Assembly: GCA_914767715.1 (NCBI GenBank)
Contig: OU612072.1
Coordinates: 11,408,001-11,472,000, forward strand
Source: Membranipora membranacea
Lineage: Eukaryota; Bryozoa; Gymnolaemata; Cheilostomatida; Membraniporidae
Length of the DNA stretch: 64,000 nucleotides
Direction of reading: 5' to 3'
Shown here: positions 1-12,300 of the stretch, piece by piece
Numbering within the stretch: the stretch's first letter is position 1
How the letters are laid out: every line of letters starts with the position of its first letter
Notes under the pieces: model-generated
Seen by the model: the letters and a program-made list of their open reading frames with translations, nothing else
What the model was told of the DNA's origin: nothing
Database searches by the model: none
Translations under genes and position numbers: made by a program

Positions 1-389
1 AAGTTAACCAAAGCGAACAAGCCTGCTAGATGTAACATTCCAAGCCATTCAAGTTGATGATGCTGCTCATGGCCTTTTATGCCATCTTATTTTCGGCATC
101 AGGTAAGAATCATCCAGCTACTAGTTTACTAAACATGGGGTTTCAAGAGAGCATTGTAGTTGAGGGAACTCGTATTAATCAACAAGCACATAGCGTTGCC
201 GCCTTTCTATGCTGTGCCTAGTTGAAATATAACTCATCTGGGCTACAGAAGAATTGAATTTCACTCAATCCCACTGAATTCAGATTGAAACGAATGATCC
301 AATTAGCCAACATTTCGGTTAGTCCCATTCTACCAGCTCAAAACTCCTAATGCAGGCCAATTGGATCATACTTGATCTCTAACACGTAC

Positions 390-3300
390 CGAGTATTTGG
401 TAGTACATCTTGACACCAGTAAGTGTGGTCTGATTGTAAGTGACCAGAGTTACAGTAATAGGCATACTCTTATTTACGCTTGTGTTGTTCAGAACTATGT
501 CAGCGGGGGCAGCCATCAGAGGTCCTGTGGGAAGAAAAAAGTAAAGTGAAGCATCAATTATCAATGTCTGTGCTTATAATCACAGTGTCTATAAATATCC
601 CACAATGGGACTTCCCGATTATCCCAATTGGTATCTGATAAAGGAAAGTTTGAGCCTCCCGAACCCTTGACCATGCCCAGCAGCCTCATGGCCAGGAGAG
701 ATAAATGATGGCATCCAAGAGATTAACCTGATCAATAAAATTAAAATTGCATCATGGGAAACACGAAAATCTTCCCCATATCAGCATCATCTTGAAAAAC
801 AAGAAGAGTCATGCCCTGTTATTGCTGCTTATGGAGCTTGATATTATTGTTAGGAAACAATAACGAAATCATGTACCCTCAAAGCTACATTGAAAGATAT
901 ATTTCAATGATAAACTGTGGACGCACTGCTGATGGCGGCTAATGACGATCACAAATCATGAGTGGACTAATTTCAAAAGTAACAGCCCACTATGAGATTA
1001 GACAGCCTTAGTAAAATTTGAGACACAGGATTTGTAGGAGATATAACTTGCCATTCCATAAGGGAATATTTAACGTTGAATTGACAGAAACAGCTAAGTC
1101 CACCGCAGGAAAGAGCTGAGGTGAGACAACTCTTAATAGTTCAACTTTCTCAGCAAAACATGGACGGCAGCAGTTTTAGACTCGAACCATAATATAAGAC
1201 AGATACACCCTAATTGGTAATTTTTTAATATCAAATTAAATAATTTACGGAGAAGCTTTATTACAACATATGGAGCATAATTGATAAGTTGAGTATTTGA
1301 TTGCTGACAAATGTGATGACGGGTGTCAAGAAGGACTCTGACCAAAATACCTTCTGTGCCCCTAACAAGCTGTAAGGTCACTCTGCTAGCACCCGCCGAA
1401 ATGAGAGTAATCCATCTTCTCACACAGCTTGCTTCAAATCATGCTCGTATACAATATACTGTTCATGATATAGAGCATAAACCAATGAGTTTTATTAAAT
1501 AAAACATTCAATACCAAATCAGTTTACTAGTCTATTCACTGAACTGACCCTCTCTAATTCCTGACTTACCTGTTATATTGAGGAAGGTGTTGTTATATTT
1601 CATCACTTGTATATAAGACATACTGCTCAGTTCGAAAGTCGTATCGAAGGTGAGATGTAGAGATTTATTAGCCGGTACTGTCATCATCCACTGCTTCTTA
1701 GTATCCTGTGGTGTTCCTGTAACAAAATAAACAGTTATGACTTCAGTAACAACACCTCAGATTTAACTGGATTGCCACGAATTGGAGTTACTCCCTCTCG
1801 AGCCGTGGGAGCAAAACGTAGTATAGAGAAATTGGATTAAACCTGATGTAAGGTTTGATTGGGTGCTGCATCAAGTTTGACGCGCTTCTGAGTAATCTCT
1901 GATCTCCCTCGACTGATCGGCTGCTTGTGAAAGGTTTATCTTGAAAAGGGAGAATTCTTAAAGTCCACACATTTTATCAGTTTTATCATTGCCTCTGATG
2001 AAGAGTACCACTAAGATAAGAGCTCCAAAACTTAGATCAATCTCTTGTTCAAGTGTGACCTGAATAGCTTGCATTGAGTCACACCTGCTGCCCCTTTCCT
2101 TCTACTGACTACTAGGCTTATTTTGTAGAGGGAGCAACTCCCAAATAACACAAATTGGATCAGACCTTTTCACCTATCAGTGGGCTTCACGCTTTCTGAT
2201 GGTGGGCTCAAGAAGAATACCAAACTTTTCAGAAAACTTAAGCTACGTTATTCATACAAAGTACTTACTGAGAGGATAACGCGGAGACATGAATGATCCA
2301 GACTTATCTGTCAGGTTAGCCTGTATATTATCCAGAGTATAACTGGCTGATACGATCATGGTGGTCAATGGAGAACTAGAATTCACTGCCATACTAGAGA
2401 TAGCAAACCTGTAACACACAAAAAGCGGGCAAAAATATTTTGAATTTTGGTTGGTGGAGCAGTAGGCTAGGCCTAAAGAGCATCGTTTATTAGTCAATGA
2501 TAAACAGAAGAAGATAGGATCCATCTACTAAACCAAGAGAAGATAATTCATGAATAGGCTTCAATACTTGACATAATGGCTTTAAGTCGCACACAGTACT
2601 GTAAAATATGATCAAATAGTAAAGGAAATCTAAAAGTATACCTTATATTATTTCAATGATTTCTTTTTCTGCTACTCTGATTATTTTCACATAAAAATTG
2701 ACAGATTAACTCAACATGAGATGGGTTGATTTGATATAACCACACAAGCAATGTTCTTGTTTTGAGCAGCTTCCATCCACACTCACCTAAGACCAGATTT
2801 AGAGTTGAGTCTGATGGTGAATGGTAGTTGTGTGTTCTCAGCTATATTAGCCAGATGGATACCCTTCAGGTTATACAAGTCTACTGTCGTGTTCTTGGCT
2901 GGTATGGTCAACTCATTCACCATAACCTCAATAACTGTAAAAGAAAACATAATAATAACAAATCAAAGTTTGGGTGTGTTACTATGGGAGGGGGATACTT
3001 CAACCAGAGACTATAGATATAGATATATCTATAGTCTCTGCTTCAACCACGGCCAGATGAGGTGAAGTAAATGTAGGTTCGGACTCTGGGGATTCAGATA
3101 CTCCAAGTACAGACAGATGCGTATTTGGATATTGTAAGTATGGCTGATGCTTGGAGTGGCTAGTTTATATCAATATTCCTTAGTAACAAACATGTGGGGT
3201 TTTGTCTTTTTACAATGTAAGATAATAGAGTAACTATGCTAGCTTCGGTATTCACAGTAACTACTTTTTATGCCACATTTCTGAAGAGCTTCCATATATA

Positions 3301-6300
3301 CAACTGTTGAATACATTAAAATACACATACACATACACATACACATAATTCTGTTTTGTGATGATGTGATGATTTCTATGCAAAGTTTTAGATGCAAGCT
3401 CTAGGAAATAGCATTGGCACACCAAGAGATAAGGTGAATTCCTGACTTTCTACTGAACAACACCCATAGCCTGAGACATTTATCGCCGAGGCACATACCT
3501 GTATCATTGAATCCATCGGGCTGGATAATCCAGTTGACAGTTTGGTTTTCTGATGAAACAATCGGGATTTGTGCAGCGAAGCTGTCCGAGCTGGCAAATG
3601 AAAACTTATCAAAACCTAAATACAAGCAAAGATAGATCATGAACCTTTTAAACAAACGAAAGAAAAAAGGAACAGCAGAAAATCTGCTGCCTTTTTGAAG
3701 GTATAATAATCTCTTTTTTTATGCTTAGTGACAAGAGTTTTGGAGAGTTTAATTCTATCTCAATATCATTGTAGTTTTATCGAAAATTTAAATCATGACA
3801 TGCAAAAACTCCTTCGATAAACTTTAATTTGGTATCCTTGGTTTTTTGTTACAAGCAAAATCTTGCAAACAGAGCTGCGTATCTACACTACGCACTGATA
3901 ACATACTTTTCTGTAGGAGTTTGATAGAAGCATTGAACACATCATTGCCTGCGTTGAAGTTATTAGCCGTACACAGCAGGCGGTTCTGTGTGGTGTATGA
4001 CGGGTATATCAGCAAATCAGTTCTAAAAGAAAGAGAAGATAATTATTATTGGCAACATATGTGTGAAAAATAAAAACTTGCTTTTTTTTGTGTATGGCAA
4101 GTTTGTAGTCTTCTTGCATTGTCATATATCATTGTGAAGTTATATTTCTTATTATCCATTGTGCACCAGAATTAGGGTGAATGAGAAATCCGAGACATCA
4201 GGACAATCGTCTTTGACTGCCAAAATTGTGTCTGTATCAGCCATTCATTTAGAAAACAAGATGAAGTGGTTGGAAAGTGGTTGATAAAAGAATATTACCA
4301 CAAACATCCCCCCCCCCCCCCGAGTAGTGGTAGCACTAAAAAATAGCAGGTAGGAGCTAAACATCAAAGGTGGGATGATGTGTCTCAGGTTTCAACTCAC
4401 CTGTATGAAGCTATAAGACGGTTGGCTGAGGAATCACCGTCATAACACATTACTGTAGAGTCAGGTGACATCTTAATACCGGCTCCTTCAGTGTCTGGTG
4501 CAAACTCAATCTACAGTACATGAGTGATTTATAGATATTAGCCGCTCATTCTCTAGCCAAGTTAGTTAAAGATGAAGGTGGGGAGAGGGAGCTCAGTTTG
4601 TTATTATTTAAATTATATCTTATATGTTAAAAAGTTATGTTTGCACCAGAACACAGTAATATTTGGTTAGGCAGAATGGGTCAACTTTTACATTGCTGTA
4701 CGTTATTGTATCAACTATGTAAGTTCTTGAATTTGGGCGGCTGGTGCACTTAACATTATTCATAAGGATCTTTATCCAAAAATCGTAAGACAGCAAATAG
4801 AAAACTATCTTTCATTGACTGGAGACTGAAGAGCAAATCATTTGATGAATTTTGAATTTTTGAATTGATGCATTTGATGAATTTTTCAGATCGGATCTTT
4901 CTTGTGACTTCTGTGTTCTTTAGCTACAAATATGCTGAGAACTTTTCAGTTCAATTATAAGCAATATGAGTTAGCCTATCAGTCATTACCTTGGTTGTTG
5001 CCCAAAAAATATATCAATTTTTTGTTGGTGATATGGAAACATAATTACATAAACTTATTAACTGAGTGTCAGTTTGACAACTTGCACAATTTACTGCTCA
5101 GCAACGATAATCACTATCCCTGAACAGGTGTCACCGCATTAATCTTCACAAATGTTTTGAGCATCCAAATTCACCATGTTTCCATGTGAATTTTGAGTGC
5201 GAGCTCAACCTTTGAGCTCAGCTCGAGCTCGGAGGCAGTTCTATAGCTCCAAGAGCATCTTAATTAGCCTCAGCTTGACCTCAAAACTAACATGGAAATG
5301 CAGTGACTGAGATGCTTGATGAAAGTGTTGATATTCAATTTACTTTGGCATTCAAATCCCAAATATGGAGGAGAAAGCAAAAGATGAAAATTGGATTTAC
5401 TGGATTAAACATCGGCCAATTCTAGAATGCTGGATAGTTATGCGATGCTGTCCTTTGATAATTTTTTTAATTTGGTATGAAAGAGTACCAAAAACAGACT
5501 TGGGATGTCAAATTTTGAAGGAATTTAACTCTGGCGGTAATGTCACACGAGGTTGATACAAATTAAGTAAAAGCGCTCTACTGTAAATATTCCAAGCTTA
5601 GTCTATTAGTCTGAATACAAAAGCTACTTTCTTTGGGACAGTAGCTGCACCCCATCATCTTAATATATATATATATATATACATTTATATATACTTTTAT
5701 TGGCAACCAAAGTAATCTCATTGGAGATGTTTTGCACTCAAAGCCAGAAAAAAAGAACGAAAAAAATAATTCATTTAGGGTTCAGACCATTGTATCACTA
5801 AAATCATCTGGGGTATATTTATACTGTCATGGAGAGACCAATTTTGAAGATTCTGGCGACCCATGTCCCGTTTGGTTGATATGAACTTAGTAAAAGTACA
5901 CTACTGTACATATTCCAGGCTTAGTAAGTTCGACAGACACTTTCTCATGAGCAGTAGCTGTACCCCGTTATCATTTGTATGAATGCATCCCAAAAAAACA
6001 TCTGGGGAGTATACTTACGATACTATCTCTGGGTGCGAGGAAAGTGAACACTGCGGAATTAGGTTCCGTACCGTTAGGAGCAAAGCTGAGCTCAGCAGGG
6101 GCGAAAAACAATCGGCTCTCGGCTAAAAATAACATAAAATGAATGATTAATACACTGCTAAGGGGGCTGTATTACTACACTGCTAAGGGGGCTGTATTTC
6201 AAACTAAACTAATACTATAAGAACCGAATTGGAATACACAAAAAAATCAGCCCATATTGGTTCAGTAATGTCTGCAGACTTAGGCCCGGGTTAACATTTT

Positions 6301-9300
6301 ACTTCTTGGATGGACATTCTCAGATACAAAATCTTAATGGGCCCAGATCAGGCCTGATCCAGTTTGCTAGCATCTGGGTTTGCTCCTCTTTTACTGATAA
6401 GCTGCAAACTGATCGTGCATGCAGTATAAATATCCGCCTCTTTGAAAAATGAGTAGCCGTCAACGAAGAGAAAGGGTATAGGGTATCTTCACAAGATAAC
6501 TAGGGGCCTGTTAAATGGGCCGTCAAATGAGACCTAGTGTAGGGGCAATACAAGTTCCATATGCCTAGCTTATGGTCACCAATATTGATATTAGGGAAAT
6601 AAATTTAATTCCCAAGGTTGTGGCTGAAAGGTCCAAATAATATTGACAGGCAAGAGCATTAGATTAATACCGGTCCCATGAGCCAGGTACCAAGAGTCAC
6701 ATCCACTAAGGTATAGCCAATGTGTTGGCTCTGATAAGTCGGCGAGACTCTACCCCCCACCCCAAACAAATCAGAGCCAACATATTGGCTAACCAGGTAG
6801 GGAGGAGGATATTATCCCTTTCACTTCAGTCTGACGAGAGATAACCATCGCAGTGAGAGGAGCCGATGAGGAAATACTGAGTTCATTCAACCTGCGACTG
6901 CAGATTAATTTGAGTGCTCAAACCGCAGGGTTGATGATAGTAACTGATAATAGTAGCATTTCTTAATCAACCACCTCTTGTGATGTTGTTGATAATAAAA
7001 TTGCAACCTGGCAAGGTGCAACCACTTAAGGCTAACTTTATATGGCTGTATTATTGCTCTGAACATTTGATGGAGATGATATCTTTCTGGTGAATACTTG
7101 ACTGCAAAGTCATCATACAATGCTTATGGCCAAGAATGGATTTACCTAAGTTGGAATTGAACAAGTTTGATCCAATTTGCCTGCAGTAGGATAATTCCTT
7201 CCCATGCTACGGGTAAGCCGTCGGCAGGCTCCTTTTGCCAACAGGCTTCTTTTGCCGGCAGGCTCAAACCCTAAATGCAGGCTTATTAGATCATGCTTGA
7301 TCTAAATCGGCACCATCTTACCTTCGGTTGAGATGATGAAAGAGAATCCAGGAGCGTTACCAAGAGCATCAGATTTAAATCTGAACATCACGGTAGGTCC
7401 GCTGCTCAAGTAAACATTATCTGGAAATAAAGGAAAAATATAGATTTTAAATAAACTTTGCGCAAGTGGGTACTGTTGAGACATACGATTGTTTCTGCAG
7501 CGTTGGGCCTGAATTAATTCACCTAGACACATTTCCTAAATTGGATAGACAATGGAAAGCTATAAATTGGAAATAGTTGGCTTTGCCATCGCATAACCTT
7601 GAACTCTTGGAGTTGCCTTTCTTGATGGAAGGCAGTGCCACTATTGCTGTGCCGCAGAGATAGTCTATGTCATAAACTCACAAGGTTCTCCTGCAGGCAA
7701 AATATTTTAAATATAGACTAAATAATTAAGTCTTGACGATAGTTTGTCAAGCCCATCTCAGGATCGGAGGTTACGCTTAAGTCCGGCAAGTGAAAAGCGA
7801 GGTTGATCATATTTAGCAGGTACACCACTGTAGTCACACCTGTGTTTGTATCTCTACAAAAACTAGTAACTCATGAACCTACACACTGGTCAACAATTGC
7901 AAGAAAAGAAAATTAACTCATCCGCCCCCACGCTCGCACTCTCAAAGAACAAACTCCATATAAATGATCTATTTCGACTTAGTGAAAATTGACCGAATGT
8001 ACTTTTAAATAACAATTGATGCTCAATACCAGAGTGTTTACTGATCATCATGATTTGTTTCTCATTCAAATGTAAATCGTTGAAGTGCACATACCTAATG
8101 TCTTGGTTTATAAAAAAATTTCAAGTCATGGTTTGCTAACAATTGAGCAATTGTCTCATAAAAATGACTATACCTCTATCCAAAAAAAAACAAACCGTTC
8201 TAAAGTAAAGTGCATATTAGAATGCCTGTCAAGCTAAGGTAATTTGGTACATAACACATAGAAGGTGTCAACAATTGACATGCTGGTAGTAGTTTTTTGG
8301 GCAAGTTTTCAATTTAACATGTACTTTAAGTGGAATGCTGGTATCACATTGATGGTAAACGGCAGAACACTCAGCCTAGCTACCATGGTGGATACAATAA
8401 CGGTTCTTTAGGTATAGGGTATCACTAACCGGGAGTCACCTGCTCATATTGATAATTACCTGCTTGGCTCTGCAGGTCCATATGACTGAGATACGCTATC
8501 AGTTTAGTCTCCACATTACCAAAGGCTCCTCCATCTATCAGACTAATCGAATCATAGCCAGCAGAGAGCTGCACTGTGGTCGGGTTCAAACGCAGAAACC
8601 TGCAAATAAATTTGATTTAGATCATAACTTCATACCTAGTATCACGCATTAATCTTCATTTCCAAGGAACAATACACTTCTGATTTCTGTTTGAGAGCCA
8701 ACCCTCGTTCTGCTCAAATATGCAACCGAAATTGAAGTTGTGCATCTCCAGCAAGAGATAAGCGAGTTCCAAGCTTAACAACCTCAGATAATCTCTAATG
8801 GTCTATAACAGGTTTGAAATCGCGTCAACTATTAATCTACGATCATCTCGGAGTGTAGTAAAACATTAGTGAATTTCCTATTCTCAATTGAGAGGCCTGA
8901 AGGAGAAGGAACATTGGATCAGTCTAGACTCTAAAATCTGTTTCAGTATCAAATCATGAAAATCTATTGCCTCATATTGTGTTATCATTTTTATTGCAAA
9001 GATAGTCATGATTGCATCAAAGTAATATGATATCTGATTTATTTGAACTCAATGGCTCTTCTACAGCGAAGTACTGCTTGAGAAGGGGTGCGTGGATGAG
9101 AAGTGTTTATCACTCACATAAGGGGAGGGGATGGGTAGGGACACTTAACATTCTACTCTACCTGATTAAATTTACTAGATCTCAACAGAGACAATAAAAT
9201 TAGTGTAACAGATGAAGGGTTCTAATATGTTCACTAAAGTTTTCTCATCTAGCAATTCCATTGTGACATAGATAGGACCATCCCAATCTATAGCAATGAC

Positions 9301-12300
9301 TCCAGCGGAACAGTGAGATTTTGCAATCAGTGGGCCAACTTTACCACAAGTCAAAAGATGTGGCGGGTGTGTGGGTTGGAGATGAGTTTGGAGGGTGCAT
9401 TTATAGATGGATTTTTACGGCCCCAACCACCACCAGGTGTATCCATTCCTAGACCAACCCGAGTCAGAGCAATAACAACAGCAGCTGAGGCTTGCAAAAG
9501 GTCCCTGCAATCTGTATATGCTTCCTTTCACACTTTGGGCTGGTTAAAAGAGTCCCTGAGCATAGAGCCTCACTACACAAGCCTCAAAACCAATTTCTAA
9601 GTCAGAGAACTTTTGCCTACATGTGCACAGCGGGCTATGGTAGATAGTCTAACACAGAATGCTTCTCAATAGGACTAAACCTTGCACTGGATTTTAAAAC
9701 TTCGCTATATTTCACCCATCCAATGCTAAATATTTCATCATTTGTCTATCGTCAAGCTCCCAATAGCCCTAATAGCTGATATCAAAATTAGCTAATAAAT
9801 AATATATCTCGTAAATTCAACGATTCTCGATCAGGTCCCGAAACTTAAATCTATGAATATTTTCATCCTGTAGAGTATGATGTGACTCAATCTACCTGGT
9901 AAGTCTTGAATGGGGGATAACAGCACCCAATCTGCCCTGTCAGTTTACTTACTTGCTAGAGTCGTTAGCGTAGATGATGTATTTACAGTCAAGGTTATTG
10001 GGATAAGGTTTAGTTGGGTAACCAGGGCTAGCCAGTATGACAGAACTATCTCCTATCTGTTTATATCCACTGCATTCTAAGAACAGAGACAACATATATA
10101 TGGGACGGATTCGTTGGACGAATGTAACGAGTAGATGAAATAAGGTATTGAGACGAAAGGAATACCTTCGTACAAGTAATAAGTATGCTTCACATTTTAT
10201 AAATCTTATCAGAGAAAACAGAATGAGACCGATAATTTGGTTAACTAGACTATAGATAGATAGCAATGGCCAATTGGTCATACAAACTGATCAATTAAAT
10301 CAATAAGTCAATCAATCAACTCATGATAGTTCAGCGAAGTAATTCCATCCATTGTATATATATATATGATTCTATTGAATAAAAAATAATAATAAATAAT
10401 ATCATTAATAAAATTGTATTTTAATATTTTAATAGTTATTACTATAAACCTATAAATAGCATAGGCCTACATATGTTTATAGTAATTACTTACGAGCGCT
10501 GCTATGAGCCGGCTGAGCTGTGAAGTTCATACTTTGCACATTCATATCGATAGACATGGTCAGCTTAGTACCGTTCTCTATCAGGAGGTCTGGTGGTAAC
10601 TCAGAACCGCTGAACTTATCCAATACTGTGCCTGTGTGAGTAATATGGTACAGATATGGCTCCTATTTGGTTAATAAATTACGGAGTTCCATATTATTAT
10701 ATAGAAATGTGTAAAATACAACATCTGGATGCAATGAGGGTGACTAATTGGAGATGACTGGTGACACTCTCCATAATATAGAAAATGGTTACCTGATCAC
10801 AAATATTATTTTCGAAGCATGAGACCACTATCAAATTCCGAATTAGGCATCAAAGAAAGGTGCACCAATGTCATGTATTAGAAAAGGAAGCATGTTGTTC
10901 ATAATGTTCACAAGGTAAGCCATACAATCTGGTTCGCAATCAGTCTTACCTTTGTAATATGTAATCGATGCATTACGCTATCCATACAATATTCATATAA
11001 TATGAAACTTATGCCATATAAATGCAATATTTACAATATGAAATCTGTGCAGTAAGCAATCTATGCAGTATGATTTATTTGTAATTGTGCAATCTTTGCA
11101 ATGTGCAATCTTTGCAATGTGCAAACCTTGCAATGTGCAATCTGTACAATATGAAATATATGTAATAACAATGCAGTATGCAGCATATGGATGCACAGCA
11201 GTAGATGCAATATGCAATCTATGGTTTATAGAACCAAACTACAATCTATCAATCAGACCTACCTTCAGTTGGTGACTCATAGCTAATTGATGAAGGCTCG
11301 CGGGTATTAAACTTAGTAAATAGAGCAGAGTACATGACATCAGATGCTGGCTCCAGACTGAACTCATACTGACATGTGGCTGTCAGGTTCTGTCCAGCCA
11401 AGTAATCAGGAGGTGAGAGCGCTGCCGGCATCGCGCTGTTATACGTCAGCAAACATGCTACAATGCAAAAAGAATATATAGAGTATGAAGATTATAATCG
11501 CATTCACAACATTTGTACAGGATGAAGATATAGTCGACACCAAAAGTATAGCACATATTCTAGCAGATGGAGAAAATAAGCAAGATTGCAAATACAGAAG
11601 CTTTGATCATCCAACAACTACCATATGGAGTTATCTCGAAATTGTGTTAACTTGGATCGTGTTCACCCATGCTGGTTCTTAATCAAATGAAAACGTTAGT
11701 TTTCCCGAATTCTGATTTTAGCAGAGTAAGAATTTCAAGACTTTGAATGATATAGTCACTAGTTGCAAATACAGTAATGATTAATTTGAAACCCAATAAT
11801 CAATTCGAAACAAATAATGCTACATTATTGCTACAAATAATGCTACATGTTGAAGCCAAAAGGTAACACAATAGGCTGCTTACTTGAGTCATCATAGCTC
11901 CCAGCGGTAATAGTGATATTATCTTTAGGCCTGATGTTAAGGACGACCCTCATGACCTCAGCGGTAGTCTGCTTGGTGGTAACATTCGCTATCACAAGGT
12001 ATGAATCTACAAAACGGCAGGATGAATCAATTATTTTATATAAATCTTACAACGAACGGTATGCAAAAGATTGAAATGACCTACAGACTCAAAATGACTT
12101 CATCCGAGAGAAATAAGAGAAATTAATTTGTAGACGAAATATTAATTTCCAGCTGGCCTACTAACCATGATTGCTAGTTTTATTGTAGCTGCGATTGGAT
12201 ACTTCAACCATAACGCCATCGTTGAGGGTGTATACTATGATAGAATCGAGACCTCCGGCTTGTTTCTGCAGATCTCCAGGATGAAGTGTAGGATATACCA

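Noticed and set aside
9313-9600. 95-codon plus-strand open frame in a CUB gene intron
   Set aside because: No domain, no splice context and antisense to the gene; low-complexity proline and alanine content fits chance.
10993-11217. Cysteine-rich 74-residue minus-strand frame
   Set aside because: It is a translation of the CAATNTGCAATC minisatellite.
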